Below, piece by piece: positions 1 to 13,505 of a stretch of DNA of 64,000 nt; position 1 is the first letter of the stretch, and the number at the start of each line of letters is the position of its first letter. The notes beneath the pieces are model-generated. The model worked only from the letters and a program-made list of their open reading frames with translations. It was not told the origin of the DNA and searched no databases. This DNA is from Ascidia mentula (Eukaryota; Chordata; Ascidiacea; Phlebobranchia; Ascidiidae). The stretch covers positions 11,594,001 through 11,658,000 of the forward strand of contig OX387203.1 of assembly GCA_947561715.1 (NCBI GenBank), written 5' to 3'. The position numbers and the translations under genes are program-made.

Positions 1-3000
1 CAAAAGCAATACTGGAGTATCAACGTTTTCACTGTATAATAAAGCTTGTACTGCAAAAAAATTTTTTTTGTCGAAAAGTCATACACTGCAAAATGGACAA
101 GTGCTGAAATCTCATAGTTACATACGTTGTGCAACCGCAAAAGCAATACTGGAGTATCAGCGTTTTCCACTGTATAATAAAGCTTGTACTGCAAAAAAAT
201 ATTTTTTATCGAAAAGTCATATACTGCAAAATGGACAAGTGCTGAAATCTCATAATTACATACGTTGTGCAACCGCAAAAGCAATACTGGAGTATCAACG
301 TTTTCACTGTATAATAAAGCTTGTACTGCAAAAAAATTTTTTTTGTCGAAAAGTCATACACTGCAAAATGGACAAGTGCTGAAATCTCATAGTTACATAC
401 GTTGTGCAACCGCAAAAGCAATACTGGAGTATCAGCGTTTTCCACTGTATAATAAAGCTTGTACTGCAAAAAAATATTTTTTATCGAAAGGTCATATACT
501 GCAAAATGGACAAGTGCTGAAATCGCATAGTTACATACGTTGTGCAACCGCAAAAGCAATACTGGAGTATCAGCGTTTTCCACTGTATAATAAAGCTTGT
601 ACTGCAAAAAAATATTTTTCATCGAAAAGTCATATACTGCAAAATGGACAAGTGCTGAAATCGCAAAGTTACATACGTTGTGCAACCGCAAAAGCAATAC
701 TGGAGTATCAGCGTTTTCCACTGTATAATAAAGCTTGTACTGCAAAAAAATATTTTTTATCGAAAAGTCATATACTGCAAAATGGACAAGTGCTGAAATC
801 GCATAGTTACATACGTTGTGCAGCCGCAAAAGCAATACTGGAGTATCAGCGTTTTCCACTGTATAATAAAGCTTGTACTGCAAAAAATTATTTTTTGTCG
901 AAAAGTCATACACTGCAAAATGGACAAGTGCTGAAATCTCAAATTTACATACGTTGTGCAACCGCAAAAGCAATACTGGAGTATCAGCGTTTTCCACTGT
1001 ATAATAAAGCTTGTACTGCAAAAAAATATTTTTTATCGAAAAGTCATATACTGCAAAATGGACAAGTGCTGAAATCGCATAGTTACATACGTTGTGCAAC
1101 CGCAAAAGCAATACTGGAGTATCAGCGTTTTACACTGTATAATAAAGCTTGTACTGAAAAAAATTATTTTTCATCGAAAAGTCATATACTGCAAAATGGA
1201 CAAGTGCTGAAATTGCACAGTTACAAACGTTGTGCAACCGCAAAAGCAATGCTGGAGTATCAGGGTTTTCCACTATATAATAAAGCTTGTACTGCAAAAA
1301 AATATTTTTCATCGAAAAATCATATACTGCAAAATGGACAAGTGCTGAAATCGCTCAGTTACATACGTTGTGCAAACGCAAAAGCAATACTGGAGTACCA
1401 GCGTTTTCCACTGTATAATAAAGCTTGTACTGAAAAAAATTATTTTTTATCGAAAAGTCATACACTGCAAAATGGACAAGTGCTAAAATCTCATAGTTAC
1501 ATACGTTGTGCAACCGCAAAAGCAATACTGGAGTATCAGCGTTTTCCACTGTATAATAAAGCTTGTACTGCAAAAAAATATTTTTCCTCGAAAAGTCATA
1601 TACTGCAAAATGGACAAGTGCTGAAGTCTCATAGTTACATACGTTGTGCAACCGCAAAGGCAATACTGGAGTATCAGCGTTTTCCACTGTATAATAAAGC
1701 TTGTACTGCAAAAAATTATTTTTTGTCGAAAAGTCATACACTGCAAAATGGACAAGTGCTGAAGTCTCATAGTTACATACGTTGTGCAACCGCAAAAGCA
1801 ATACTGGAGTATCAGCGTTTTCCACTGTATAATAAAGCTTATACTGCAAAAAAATATTTTTTATCGAAAAGTCATATACTGCAAAATGGACAAGTGCTGA
1901 AATCGCATAGTTACATACGTTGTGCACCCGCAAAAGCAATACTGGAGTATCAGCGTTTTCCACTGTATAATAAAGCTTGTACTGCAAAAAAATATTTTTC
2001 ATCGAAAAGTCATATACTGCAAAATGGACAAGTGCTGAAATCGCATAGTTACATACGTTGTGCAACCGCAAAAGCAATACTGGAGTATCAGCGTTTTCCA
2101 CTGTATAATAAAGCTTGTACTGAAAAAAATTATTTTTTGTCGAAAAGTCATACACTGCAAAATGGACAAGTGCTGAAATCTCAAATTTACATACGTTGTG
2201 CAACCGCAAAAGCAATACTGGAGTATCAGCGTTTTCCACTGTATAATAAAGCTTGTACTGCAAAAAAATATTTTTTATCGAAAAGTCATATACTGCAAAA
2301 TGGACAAGTGCTGAAATCGCATAGTTACATACGTTGTGCAACCGCAAAAGCAATACTGGAGTATCAGCGTTTTCCACTGTATAATAAAGCTTGTACTGAA
2401 AAAAATTATTTTTCATCGAAAAGTCATATACTGCAAAATGGACAAGTGCTGAAATTGCACAGTTACATACGTTGTGCAACCGCAAAAGCAATGCTGGAGT
2501 ATCAGGGTTTTCCACTATATAATAAAGCTTGTACTGCAAAAAAATATTTTTCATCGAAAAATCATATACTGCAAAATGGACAAGTGCTGAAATCGCTCAG
2601 TTACATACGTTGTGCAAACGCAAAAGCAATACTGGAGTACCAGCGTTTTCCACTGTATAATAAAGCTTGTACTGAAAAAAATTATTTTTTATCGAAAAGT
2701 CATACACTGCAAAATGGACAAGTGCTAAAATCTCATAGTTACATACGTTGTGCAACCGCAAAAGCAATACTGGAGTATCAGCGTTTTCCACTGTATAATA
2801 AAGCTTGTACTGCAAAAAAATATTTTTCCTCGAAAAGTCATATACTGCAAAATGGACAAGTGCTGAAATCGCATAATTACATACGTTGTGCAACCGCAAA
2901 GGCAATACTGGAGTATCAGCGTTTTCCACTGTATAATAAAGCTTGTACTGCAAAAAATTATTTTTTGTCGAAAAGTCATACACTGCAAAATGGACAAGTG

Positions 3001-6000
3001 CTGAAGTCTCATAGTTACATACGTTGTGCACCCGCAAAAGCAATACTGGAGTATCAGCGTTTTCCACTGTATAATAAAGCTTGTACTGCAAAAAAATATT
3101 TTTCATCGAAAAGTCATATACTGCAAAATGGACAAGTGCTGAAATCGCATAGTTACATACGTTGTGCAACCGCAAAAGCAATACTGGAGTATCAGCGTTT
3201 TCCACTGTATAATAAAGCTTGTACTGAAAAAAATTATTTTTTGTCGAAAAGTCATACACTGCAAAATGGACAAGTGCTGAAATCTCAAATTTACATACGT
3301 TGTGCAACCGCAAAAGCAATACTGGAGTATCAGCGTTTTCAACTGTATAATAAAGCTTGTACTGCAAAAAAATATTTTTTATCGAAAAGTCATATACTGC
3401 AAAATGGACAAGTGCTGAAATCGCATAGTTACATACGTTGTGCAACCGCAAAAGCAATACTGGAGTATCAGCGTTTTCTACTGTATAATAAAGCTTGTAC
3501 TGAAAAAAATTATTTTTCATCGAAAAGTCATATACTGCAAAATGGACAAGTGCTGAAATTGCACAGTTACATACGTTGTGCAACCGCAAAAGCAATGCTG
3601 GAGTATCAGGGTTTTCCACTATATAATAAAGCTTGTACTGCAAAAAAATATTTTTCCTCGAAAAATCATATACTGCAAAATGGACAAGTGCTGAAATCGC
3701 TCAGTTACATACGTTGTGCAAACGCAAAAGCAATACTGGAGTACCAGCGTTTTCCACTGTATAATAAAGCTTGTACTGAAAAAAATTATTTTTTATCGAA
3801 AAGTCATACACTGCAAAATGGACAAGTGCTAAAATCTCATAGTTACATACGTTGTGCAACCGCAAAAGCAATACTGGAGTATCAGCGTTTTCCACTGTAT
3901 AATAAAGCTTGTACTGCAAAAAAATATTTTTTATCGAAAAGTCATATACTGCAAAATGGACAAGTGCTGAAATCGCATAGTTACATACGTTGTGCAACCG
4001 CAAAAGCAATACTGGAGTATCAGCGTTTTCCACTGTATAATAAAGCTTGTACTGCAAAAAATTTTTTTTTGTCGAAAAGTCATACACTGCAAAATGGACA
4101 AGTGCTGAAATCTCATAGTTACATACGTTGTGCAACCGCAAAAGCAATACTGGAGTATCAGCGTTTTCCACTGTATAATAAAAAGCTTCTACTGCAAAAA
4201 AATATTTTTTATCGAAAAGTCATATACTGCAAAATGGACAAGTGCTGAAATCGCATAGTTACATACGTTGTGCAACCGCAAAAGCAATACTGGAGCATCA
4301 GCGTTTTCCACTGTATGATAAAGCTTGTACTGAAAAAAATTATTTTTCATCGAAAAGTCATATACTGCAAAATGGACAAGTGCTGAAATTGCACAGTTAC
4401 ATACGTTGTGCAACCGCAAAAGCAATGCTGGAGTATCAGCGTTTTCCACTATATAATAAAGCTTGTACTGCAAAAAAATATTTTTCATCGAAAAATCATA
4501 TACTGCAAAATGGACAAGTGCTGAAATCGCTCGGTTACATACGTTGTGCAAACGCAAAAGCAATACTGGAGTACCAGCGTTTTCCACTGTATAATAAAGC
4601 TTGTACTGAAAAAAATTATTTTTTATCGAAAAGTCATACACTGCAAAATGGACAAGTGCTAAAATCTCATAGTTACATACGTTGTGCAACCGCAAAAGCA
4701 ATACTGGAGTATCAGCGTTTTCCACTGTATAATAAAGCTTGTACTGCAAAAAAATATTTTTCCTCGAAAAGTCATATACTGCAAAATGGACAAGTGCTGA
4801 AGTCTCATAGTTACATACGTTGTGCAACCGCAAAGGCAATACTGGAGTATCAGCGTTTTCCACTGTATAATAAAGCTTGTACTGCAAAAAATTATTTTTT
4901 GTCGAAAAGTCATACACTGCAAAATGGACAAGTGCTGAAGTCTCATAGTTACATACGTTGTGCAACCGCAAAAGCAATACTGGAGTATCAGCGTTTTCCA
5001 CTGTATAATAAAGCTTATACTGCAAAAAAATATTTTTTATCGAAAAGTCATATACTGCAAAATGGACAAGTGCTGAAATCGCATAGTTACATACGTTGTG
5101 CACCCGCAAAAGCAATACTGGAATATCAGCGTTTTCCACTGTATAATAAAGCTTGTACTGCAAAAAAATATTTTTCATCGAAAAGTCATATACTGCAAAA
5201 TGGACAAGTGCTGAAATCGCATAGTTACATACGTTGTGCAACCGCAAAAGCAATACTGGAGTATCAGCGTTTTCCACTGTATAATAAAGCTTGTACTGAA
5301 AAAAATTATTTTTTGTCGAAAAGTCATACACTGCAAAATGGACAAGTGCTGAAATTGCACAGTTACATACGTTGTGCAACCGCAAAAGCAATGCTGGAGT
5401 ATCAGGGTTTTCCACTATATAATAAAGCTTGTACTGCAAAAAAATATTTTTCATCGAAAAATCATATACTGCAAAATGGACAAGTGCTGAAATCGCTCAG
5501 TTACATACGTTGTGCAAACGCAAAAGCAATACTGGAGTACCAGCGTTTTCCACTGTATAATAAAGCTTGTACTGAAAAAAATTATTTTTTATCGAAAAGT
5601 CATACACTGCAAAATGGACAAGTGCTAAAATCTCATAGTTACATACGTTGTGCAACCGCAAAAGCAATACTGGAGTATCAGCGTTTTCCACTGTATAATA
5701 AAGCTTGTACTGCAAAAAAATATTTTTCCTCGAAAAGTCATATACTGCAAAATGGACAAGTGCTGAAATCGCATAATTACATACGTTGTGCAACCGCAAA
5801 GGCAATACTGGAGTATCAGCGTTTTCCACTGTATAATAAAGCTTGTACTGCAAAAAATTATTTTTTGTCGAAAAGTCATACACTGCAAAATGGACAAGTG
5901 CTGAAGTCTCATAGTTACATACGTTGTGCACCCGCAAAAGCAATACTGGAGTATCAGCGTTTTCCACTGTATAATAAAGCTTGTACTGCAAAAAAATATT

Positions 6001-8248
6001 TTTCATCGAAAAGTCATATACTGCAAAATGGACAAGTGCTGAAATCGCATAGTTACATACGTTGTGCAACCGCAAAAGCAATACTGGAGTATCAGCGTTT
6101 TCCACTGTATAATAAAGCTTGTACTGAAAAAAATTATTTTTTGTCGAAAAGTCATACACTGCAAAATGGACAAGTGCTGAAATCTCAAATTTACATACGT
6201 TGTGCAACCGCAAAAGCAATACTGGAGTATCAGCGTTTTCAACTGTATAATAAAGCTTGTACTGCAAAAAAATATTTTTTATCGAAAAGTCATATACTGC
6301 AAAATGGACAAGTGCTGAAATCGCATAGTTACATACGTTGTGCAACCGCAAAAGCAATACTGGAGTATCAGCGTTTTCTACTGTATAATAAAGCTTGTAC
6401 TGAAAAAAATTATTTTTCATCGAAAAGTCATATACTGCAAAATGGACAAGTGCTGAAATTGCACAGTTACATACGTTGTGCAACCGCAAAAGCAATGCTG
6501 GAGTATCAGGGTTTTCCACTATATAATAAAGCTTGTACTGCAAAAAAATATTTTTCCTCGAAAAATCATATACTGCAAAATGGACAAGTGCTGAAATCGC
6601 TCAGTTACATACGTTGTGCAAACGCAAAAGCAATACTGGAGTACCAGCGTTTTCCACTGTATAATAAAGCTTGTACTGCAAAAAATTATTTTTTGTCGAA
6701 AAATCATACACTGCAAAATGGACAAGTGCTGAAATCTCATAGTTACATACGTTGTGCAACCGCAAAAGCAATACTGGAGTATCAGCGTTTTCCACTGTAT
6801 AATAAAGCTTGTACTGCAAAAAAATATTTTTTATCGAAAAGTCATATACTGCAAAATGGACAAGTGCTGAAATCGCATAGTTACATACGTTGTGCAACCG
6901 CAAAAGCAATACTGGAGTATCAGCGTTTTCCACAGTATAATAAAGCTTGTACTGCAAAAAAATATTTTTTATCGAAAAGTCATATACTGCAAAATGGACA
7001 AGTGCTGAAATCGCATAGTTACATACGATGTGCAACCGCAAAAGCAATACTGGAGTATCAGCGTTTTCCACTGTATAATAAAGCTTGTACTGCAAAAAAT
7101 TATTTTTTGTCGAAAAGTCATACACTGCAAAATGGACAAGTGCTGAAATCTCATAGTTACATACGTTGTGCAACCGCAAAAGCAATACTGGAGTATCAGC
7201 GTTTTCCATTGTATAATAAAGCTTGTACAGCAAAAAAATATTTTTTATCGAAAAGTCATATACTGCAAAATGGACAAGTGCTGAAATCGCATAGTTACAT
7301 ACGTTGTGCAACCGCAAAAGCAATACTGGAGTATCAGCGTTTTCCACAGTATAATAAAGCTTATACTGCAAAAAAATATTTTTTACCGAAAAGTCATATA
7401 CTGCAAAATGGACAAGTGCTGAAATCGCATAGTTACATACGTTGTGCAACCGCAAAAGCAATACTGGAGTATCAGCGTTTTCCACTGTATAATAAAGCTT
7501 GTACTGCAAAAAATTATTTTTTGTCGAAAAGTCATACACTGCAAAATGGACAAGTGCTGAAATCTCATAGTTACATACGTTGTGCAACCGCAAAAGCAAT
7601 ACTGGAGTATCAGCGTTTTCCACTGTATAATAAAGCTTGTACAGCAAAAAAATATTTTTTATCGAAAAGTCATATACTGCAAAATGGACAAGTGCTGAAA
7701 TCGCATAGTTACATACGTTGTGCAGCCGCAAAAGCAATACTGGAGTATCAGCGTTTTCCACTGTATAATAAAGCTTGTACTGAAAAAAATATTTTTCATC
7801 GAAAAGTCATATACTGCAAAATGGACAAGTGCTGAAATCGCATAGTTACATACGTTGTGCAACCGCAAAAGCAATACTGGAGTATCAGCGTTTTCCACTG
7901 TATAATAAAGCTTGTACTGCAAAAAATTATTTTTTGTCGAAAAGTCATACATTGCAAAATGGACAAGTGCTGAAATCTCATAGTTACATACGTTGTGCAA
8001 CCGCAAAAGCAATACTGGAGTATCAGCGTTTTCCACTGTATAATAAAGCTTGTACTGCAAAAAAATATTTTTTATCGAAAAGTCATATACTGCAAAATGG
8101 ACAAGTGCTGAAATCGCATAGTTACATACGTTGTGCAACCGCAAAAGCAATACTGGAGTATCAGCGTTTTCCACTGTATAATAATGCTTGTACTGCAAAA
8201 AATTATTTTTTGTCGAAAAGTCATACACTGCAAAATGGACAAGTGCTG
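1..8248 (+). repeat. HOR domain with diverged 'C' monomers, left of the gap
   Basis: About 60 monomers. Beside A and B forms, this domain has diverged monomers recognisable by ACTGAAAAAAATTATT (instead of ACTGCAAAA), AAATTGCACAG, GCAATGCTGG, CAGGGTTTTCCACTATAT, AAATCGCTCAG, GCAAACGC and GAGTACCAG. The GCTGG marker falls at 1251, 2493, 3597, 4427, 5393 and 6497, spacings of 9, 8, 6 (plus 2 bp), 7 and 8 monomers, so the HOR length varies through unit gain and loss. A block of about 1.05 kb (2597-3643) recurs at 5497-6543. The domain also carries CTCAAATTTAC variants near 947, 2182, 3287 and 6185. It matches 42656-50850 throughout except for its last 53 bases. Confidence 0.93.
4178..4190 (+). 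repeat. 140-bp monomer: two extra A before the HindIII site, with CTTCTA
   Basis: The unit reads TAATAAAAAGCTTCTAC where others read TAATAAAGCTTGTAC. The same form is at 46833 in the 8.2-kb copy. A sister form with CTTGTAC is at 27771 and 54832. Confidence 0.93.
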
Positions 8249-8448
8249 NNNNNNNNNNNNNNNNNNNNNNNNNNNNNNNNNNNNNNNNNNNNNNNNNNNN
8301 NNNNNNNNNNNNNNNNNNNNNNNNNNNNNNNNNNNNNNNNNNNNNNNNNNNNNNNNNNNNNNNNNNNNNNNNNNNNNNNNNNNNNNNNNNNNNNNNNNNN
8401 NNNNNNNNNNNNNNNNNNNNNNNNNNNNNNNNNNNNNNNNNNNNNNNN
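8249..8448. other. Assembly gap, exactly 200 Ns
   Basis: The run of N starts after AAGTGCTG and ends before TGTATAATAAAG. A round length of 200 is a common scaffolding placeholder, so the true missing length is unknown. The two flanks would join in register if the missing sequence were 64 bp plus a whole number of 138-bp units (64, 202, 340 and so on). The value of 202 is close to 200 but this is probably chance. Confidence 0.99.
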
Positions 8449-11410
8449 TGTATAATAAAGCTTGTACTGCAAAAATTATTTTTCTTCGAAAAGTCATACA
8501 CTGCAAAATGGACAAGTGCTGAAATCTCATAGTTACATACGTTGTGCAACCGCAAAAGCAATACTGGAGTATCAGCGTTTTCCACTGTATAATAAAGCTT
8601 GTACTGCAAAAATTATTTTTCTTCGAAAAGTCATACACTGCAAAATGGACAAGTGCTGAAATCTCATAGTTACATACGTTGTGCAACCGCAAAAACAATA
8701 CTGGAGTATCAGCGTTTTCCACTGTATAATAAAGCTTGTACTGCAAAAAAATATTTTTTATCGAAAAGTCATATACTGCAAAATGGACAAGTGCTGAAAT
8801 CGCATAGTTACATAGGTTGTGCAACCGCAAAAGCAATACTGGAGTATCAGCGTTTTCCACTGTATAATAAAGCTTGTACTGCAAAAAATTATTTTTTGTC
8901 GAAAAGTCATACACTGCAAAATGGACAAGTGCTGAAATCTCATAGTTACATACGTTGTGCAACCGCAAAAGCAATACTGGAGTATCAGCGTTTTCCACTG
9001 TATAATAAAGCTTGTACTGCAAAAAATTATTTTTTATCGAAAAGTCATATACTGCAAAATGGACAAGTGCTGAAATCGCATAGTTACATACGTTGTGCAA
9101 CCGCAAAAGCAATACTGGAGTATCAGCGTTTTCCACTGTATAATAAAGCTTGTACTGCAAAAAATTATTTTTTGTCGAAAAGTCATACACTGCAAAATGG
9201 ACAAGTGCTGAAATCTCATAGTTACATACGTTGTGCAACCGCAAAAGCAATACTGGAGTATCAGCGTTTTCCACTGTATAATAAAGCTTGTATGGCAAAA
9301 ATTATTTTTCTTCGAAAAGTCATACACTGCAAAATGGACAAGTGCTGACATCTCATAGTTACATACGTTGTGCAACCGCAAAAGCAATACTGGAGTATCA
9401 GCGTTTTCCACTGTATAATAAAGCTTGTACAGCAAAAAATTATTTTTTGTCGAAAAGTCATACACTGCAAAATGGACAAGTGCTGAAATCTCATAGTTAC
9501 ATACGTTGTGCAACCGCAAAAGCAATACTGGAGTATCAGCGTTTTCCAATGTATAATAAAGCTTGTACTGCAAAAAAATATTTTTTATCGAAAAGTCATA
9601 TACTGCAAAATGGACAAGTGCTGAAATCGCATAGTTACATACGTTGTGCAACCGCAAAAGCAATACTGGAGTATCAGCGTTTTCCACTGTATAATAAAGC
9701 TTGTACTGCAAAAAAATATTTTTCATCGAAAAGTCATATACTGCAAAATGGACAAGTGCTGAAATCGCATAGTTACATACGTTGTGCAACCGCAAAAGCA
9801 ATACTGGAGTATCAGCGTTTTCCACTGTATAATAAAGCTTGTACTGCAAAAATTATTTTTCTTCGAAAAGTCATACACTGCAAAATGGACAAGTGCTGAA
9901 ATCTCATAGTTACATACGTTGTGCAACCGCAAAAGCAATACTGGAGTATCAGCGTTTTCCACTGTATAATAAAGCTTGTACTGCAAAAATTATTTTTCTT
10001 CGAAAAGTCATACACTGCAAAATGGACAAGTGCTGAAATCTCATAGTTACATACGTTGTGCAACCGCAAAAACAATACTGGAGTATCAGCGTTTTCCACT
10101 GTATAATAAAGCTTGTACTGCAAAAAAATATTTTTTATCGAAAAGTCATATACTGCAAAATGGACAAGTGCTGAAATCGCATAGTTACATACGTTGTGCA
10201 ACCGCAAAAGCAATACTGGAGTATCAGCGTTTTCCACTGTATAATAAAGCTTGTACTGCAAAAAATTATTTTTTGTCGAAAAGTCATACACTGCAAAATG
10301 GACAAGTGCTGAAATCTCATAGTTACATACGTTGTGCAACCGCAAAAGCAATACTGGAGTATCAGCGTTTTCCACTGTATAATAAAGCTTGTACGGCAAA
10401 AATTATTTTTCTTCGAAAAGTCATACACTGCAAAATGGACAAGTGCTGAAATCTCATAGTTACATACGTTGTGCAACCGCAAAAGCAATACTGGAGTATC
10501 AGCGTTTTCCACTGTATAATAAAGCTTGTACAGCAAAAAATTATTTTTTGTCGAAAAGTCATACACTGCAAAATGGACAAGTGCTGAAATCTCATAGTTA
10601 CATACGTTGTGCAACCGCAAAAGCAATACTGGAGTATCAGCGTTTTCCAATGTATAATAAGGCTTGTACTGCAAAAAAATATTTTTTATCGAAAAGTCAT
10701 ATACTGCAAAATGGACAAGTGCTGAAATCGCATAGTTACATACGTTGTGCAACCGCAAAAGCAATACTGGAGTATCAGCGTTTTCCACTGTATAATAAAG
10801 CTTGTACTGCAAAAAAATATTTTTCATCGAAAAGTCATATACTGCAAAATGGACAAGTGCTGAAATCGCATAGTTACATACGTTGTGCAACCGCAAAAGC
10901 AATACTGGAGTATCAGCGTTTTCCACTGTATAATAAAGCTTGTACTGCAAAAATTATTTTTCTTCGAAAAGTCATACACTGCAAAATGGACAAGTGCTGA
11001 AATCTCATAGTTACATACGTTGTGCAACCGCAAAAGCAATACTGGAGTATCAGCGTTTTCCACTGTATAATAAAGCTTGTACTGCAAAAATTATTTTTCT
11101 TCGAAAAGTCATACACTGCAAAATGGACAAGTGCTGAAATCTCATAGTTACATACGTTGTGCAACCGCAAAAACAATACTGGAGTATCAGCGTTTTCCAC
11201 TGTATAATAAAGCTTGTACTGCAAAAAAATATTTTTTATCGAAAAGTCATATACTGCAAAATGGACAAGTGCTGAAATCGCATAGTTACATACGTTGTGC
11301 AACCGCAAAAGCAATACTGGAGTATCAGCGTTTTCCACTGTATAATAAAGCTTGTACTGCAAAAAATTATTTTTTGTCGAAAAGTCATACACTGCAAAAT
11401 GGACAAGTGC
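8449..11410 (+). repeat. HOR of about 1101 bp (8 monomers), two to three copies
   Basis: The stretch 9.26-9.97 kb matches 10.36-11.07 kb at an offset of 1101 bp (8 x 138 minus 3), and 9.83-10.37 kb matches 10.93-11.41 kb at the same offset. The first part (8.45-8.99 kb) matches 9.83-10.37 kb at 1377 bp, so the first copy has two more monomers. The pattern is marked by short 137-bp B monomers with A5-TTA-T5 followed by CTTCGAAAAG (near 8470, 8607, 9298, 9849, 9986, 10399, 10950 and 11087) and by units reading AAAACAATACTGG. The short units also create a TTCGAA site. Confidence 0.9.
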
Positions 11411-13505
11411 TGAAATCTCATAGTTGCATACGTTGTGCAACCGCAAAAGCAATACTGGAGTATCAACGTTTTTCACTGTATAATAAAGCTTGTACTGCAA
11501 AAAATTTTTTTTTGTCGAAAAGTCATACACTGCAAAATGGACAAGTGCTGAAATCTCATAGTTACATACGTTGTGCAACCACAAAAGCAATACTGGAGTA
11601 TCAGCGTTTTCCACTGTATAATAAAGCTTGTACTGCAAAAAAATATTTTTCCTCGAAAAGTCATATACTGCAAAATGGACAAGTGCTGAAATCGCATAAT
11701 TACATACGTTGTGCAACCGCAAAGGCAATACTGGAGTATCAGCGTTTTCCACTGTATAATAAAGCTTGTACTGCAAAAAAATATTTTTTATCGAAAGGTC
11801 ATATACTGCAAAATGGACAAGTGCTGAAATCGCATAGTTACATACGTTGTGCAACCGCAAAAGCAATACTGGAGTATCAGCGTTTTCCACTGTATAATAA
11901 AGCTTGTACTGCAAAAAAATATTTTTCATCGAAAAGTCATATACTGCAAAATGGACAAGTGCTGAAATCGCATAGTTACATACGTTGTGCAACCGCAAAA
12001 GCAATACTGGAGTATCAGCGTTTTCCACTGTATAATAAAGCTTGTACTGCAAAAAATTATTTTTCTTCGAAAAGTCATACACTGCAAAATGGACAAGTGC
12101 TGAAATCTCATAGTTACATACGTTGTGCAACCGCAAAAACAATACTGGAGTATCAGCGTTTTCCACTGTATAATAAAGCTTGTACTGCAAAAAAATATTT
12201 TTTGTCGAAAAGTCATATACTGCAAAATGGACAAGTGCTGAAATCGCATAATTACATACGTTGTGCAACCGCAAAGGCAATACTGGAGTATCAGCGTTTT
12301 CCACTGTATAATAAAGCTTGTACTGCAAAAAAATATTTTTTATCGAAAGGTCATATACTGCAAAATGGACAAGTGCTGAAATCGCATAGTTACATACGTT
12401 GTGCAACCGCAAAAGCAATACTGGAGTATCAGCGTTTTCCACTGTATAATAAAGCTTGTACTGCAAAAAAATATTTTTCATCGAAAAGTCATATACTGCA
12501 AAATGGACAAGTGCTGAAATCGCATAGTTACATACGTTGTGCAACCGCAAAAGCAATACTGGAGTATCAGCGTTTTCCACTGTATAATAAAGCTTGTACT
12601 GCAAAAAATTATTTTTCTTCGAAAGGTCATATACTGCAAAATGGACAAGTGCTGAAATCGCATAGTTACATACGTTGTGCAACCGCAAAAGCAATACTGG
12701 AGTATCAGCGTTTTCCACTGTATAATAAAGCTTGTACTGCAAAAAAATATTTTTTATCGAAAAGTCATATACTGCAAAATGGACAAGTGCTGAAATCGCA
12801 TAGTTACATACGTTGTGCAACCGCAAAAGCAATACTGGAGTATCAGCGTTTTCCACTGTATAATAAAGCTTGTACTGCAAAAAATTATTTTTTGTCGAAA
12901 AGTCATACACTGCAAAATGGACAAGTGCTGAAATCTCATAGTTACATAGGTTGTGCAACCGCAAAAGCAATACTGGAGTATCAGCGTTTTCCACTGTATA
13001 ATAAAGCTTGTACTGCAAAAAAATATTTTTTATCGAAAAGTCATATACTGCAAAATGGACAAGTGCTGAAATCGCATAGTTACATACGTTGTGCAACCGC
13101 AAAAGCAATACTGGAGTATCAGCGTTTTCCACTGTATAATAAAGCTTGTACTGCAAAAAATTATTTTTTGTCGAAAAGTCATACACTGCAAAATGGACAA
13201 GTGCTGAAATCTCATAGTTACATACGTTGTGCAACCGCAAAAGCAATACTGGAGTATCAGCGTTTTCCACTGTATAATAAAGCTTGTACTGCAAAAAAAT
13301 ATTTTTTATCGAAAAGTCATATACTGCAAAATGGACAAGTGCTGAAATCGCATAGTTACATACGTTGTGCAACCGCAAAAGCAATACTGGAGTATCAGCG
13401 TTTTCCACTGTATAATAAAGCTTGTACTGCAAAAAATTATTTTTTGTCGAAAAGTCATACACTGCAAAATGGACAAGTGCTGAAATCTCATAGTTACATA
13501 CGTTG
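11411..13505 (+). repeat. Cassette copy 1 followed by a regular A/B dimer run
   Basis: The first part begins with the marker CAACGTTTTTCACTG and an A6-T9 tract near 11465-11515, then a unit reading GCAACCACAAAAGC, a unit with TTTTTCCTCG and CGCATAATTAC, a unit with GAAAGGTCAT and a unit with TTTTTCATCG. The same order recurs near 14.72, 18.72 and 32.14 kb. A second CATAATTAC and GAAAGG pair follows at about 12.24-12.35 kb. From about 12.68 to 13.50 kb the array is a clean A/B dimer with a 276-bp period and almost no variants except a single ACATAGG near 12948. Confidence 0.88.

Noticed and set aside
265..4248. 1327-codon + strand open frame made of 46-residue repeats
   Set aside because: It is the satellite read in the one + frame without stops. 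The same sequence is open on the minus strand, the unit spacing is a multiple of three, and the frame breaks at length-variant units. I recognise no domain and see no promoter or separate start context.
4189..4248. Apparent frameshift joining two long + strand frames near 4.2 kb
   Set aside because: This is the 140-bp monomer with two extra A. As the frames are not genes, it is not a programmed frameshift or pseudogene.
8249..8448. Gap length of about 200 as a real measure of missing sequence
   Set aside because: In-register filling would need 64, 202, 340 bp and so on. 200 is a conventional placeholder, so the near fit to 202 carries no weight.
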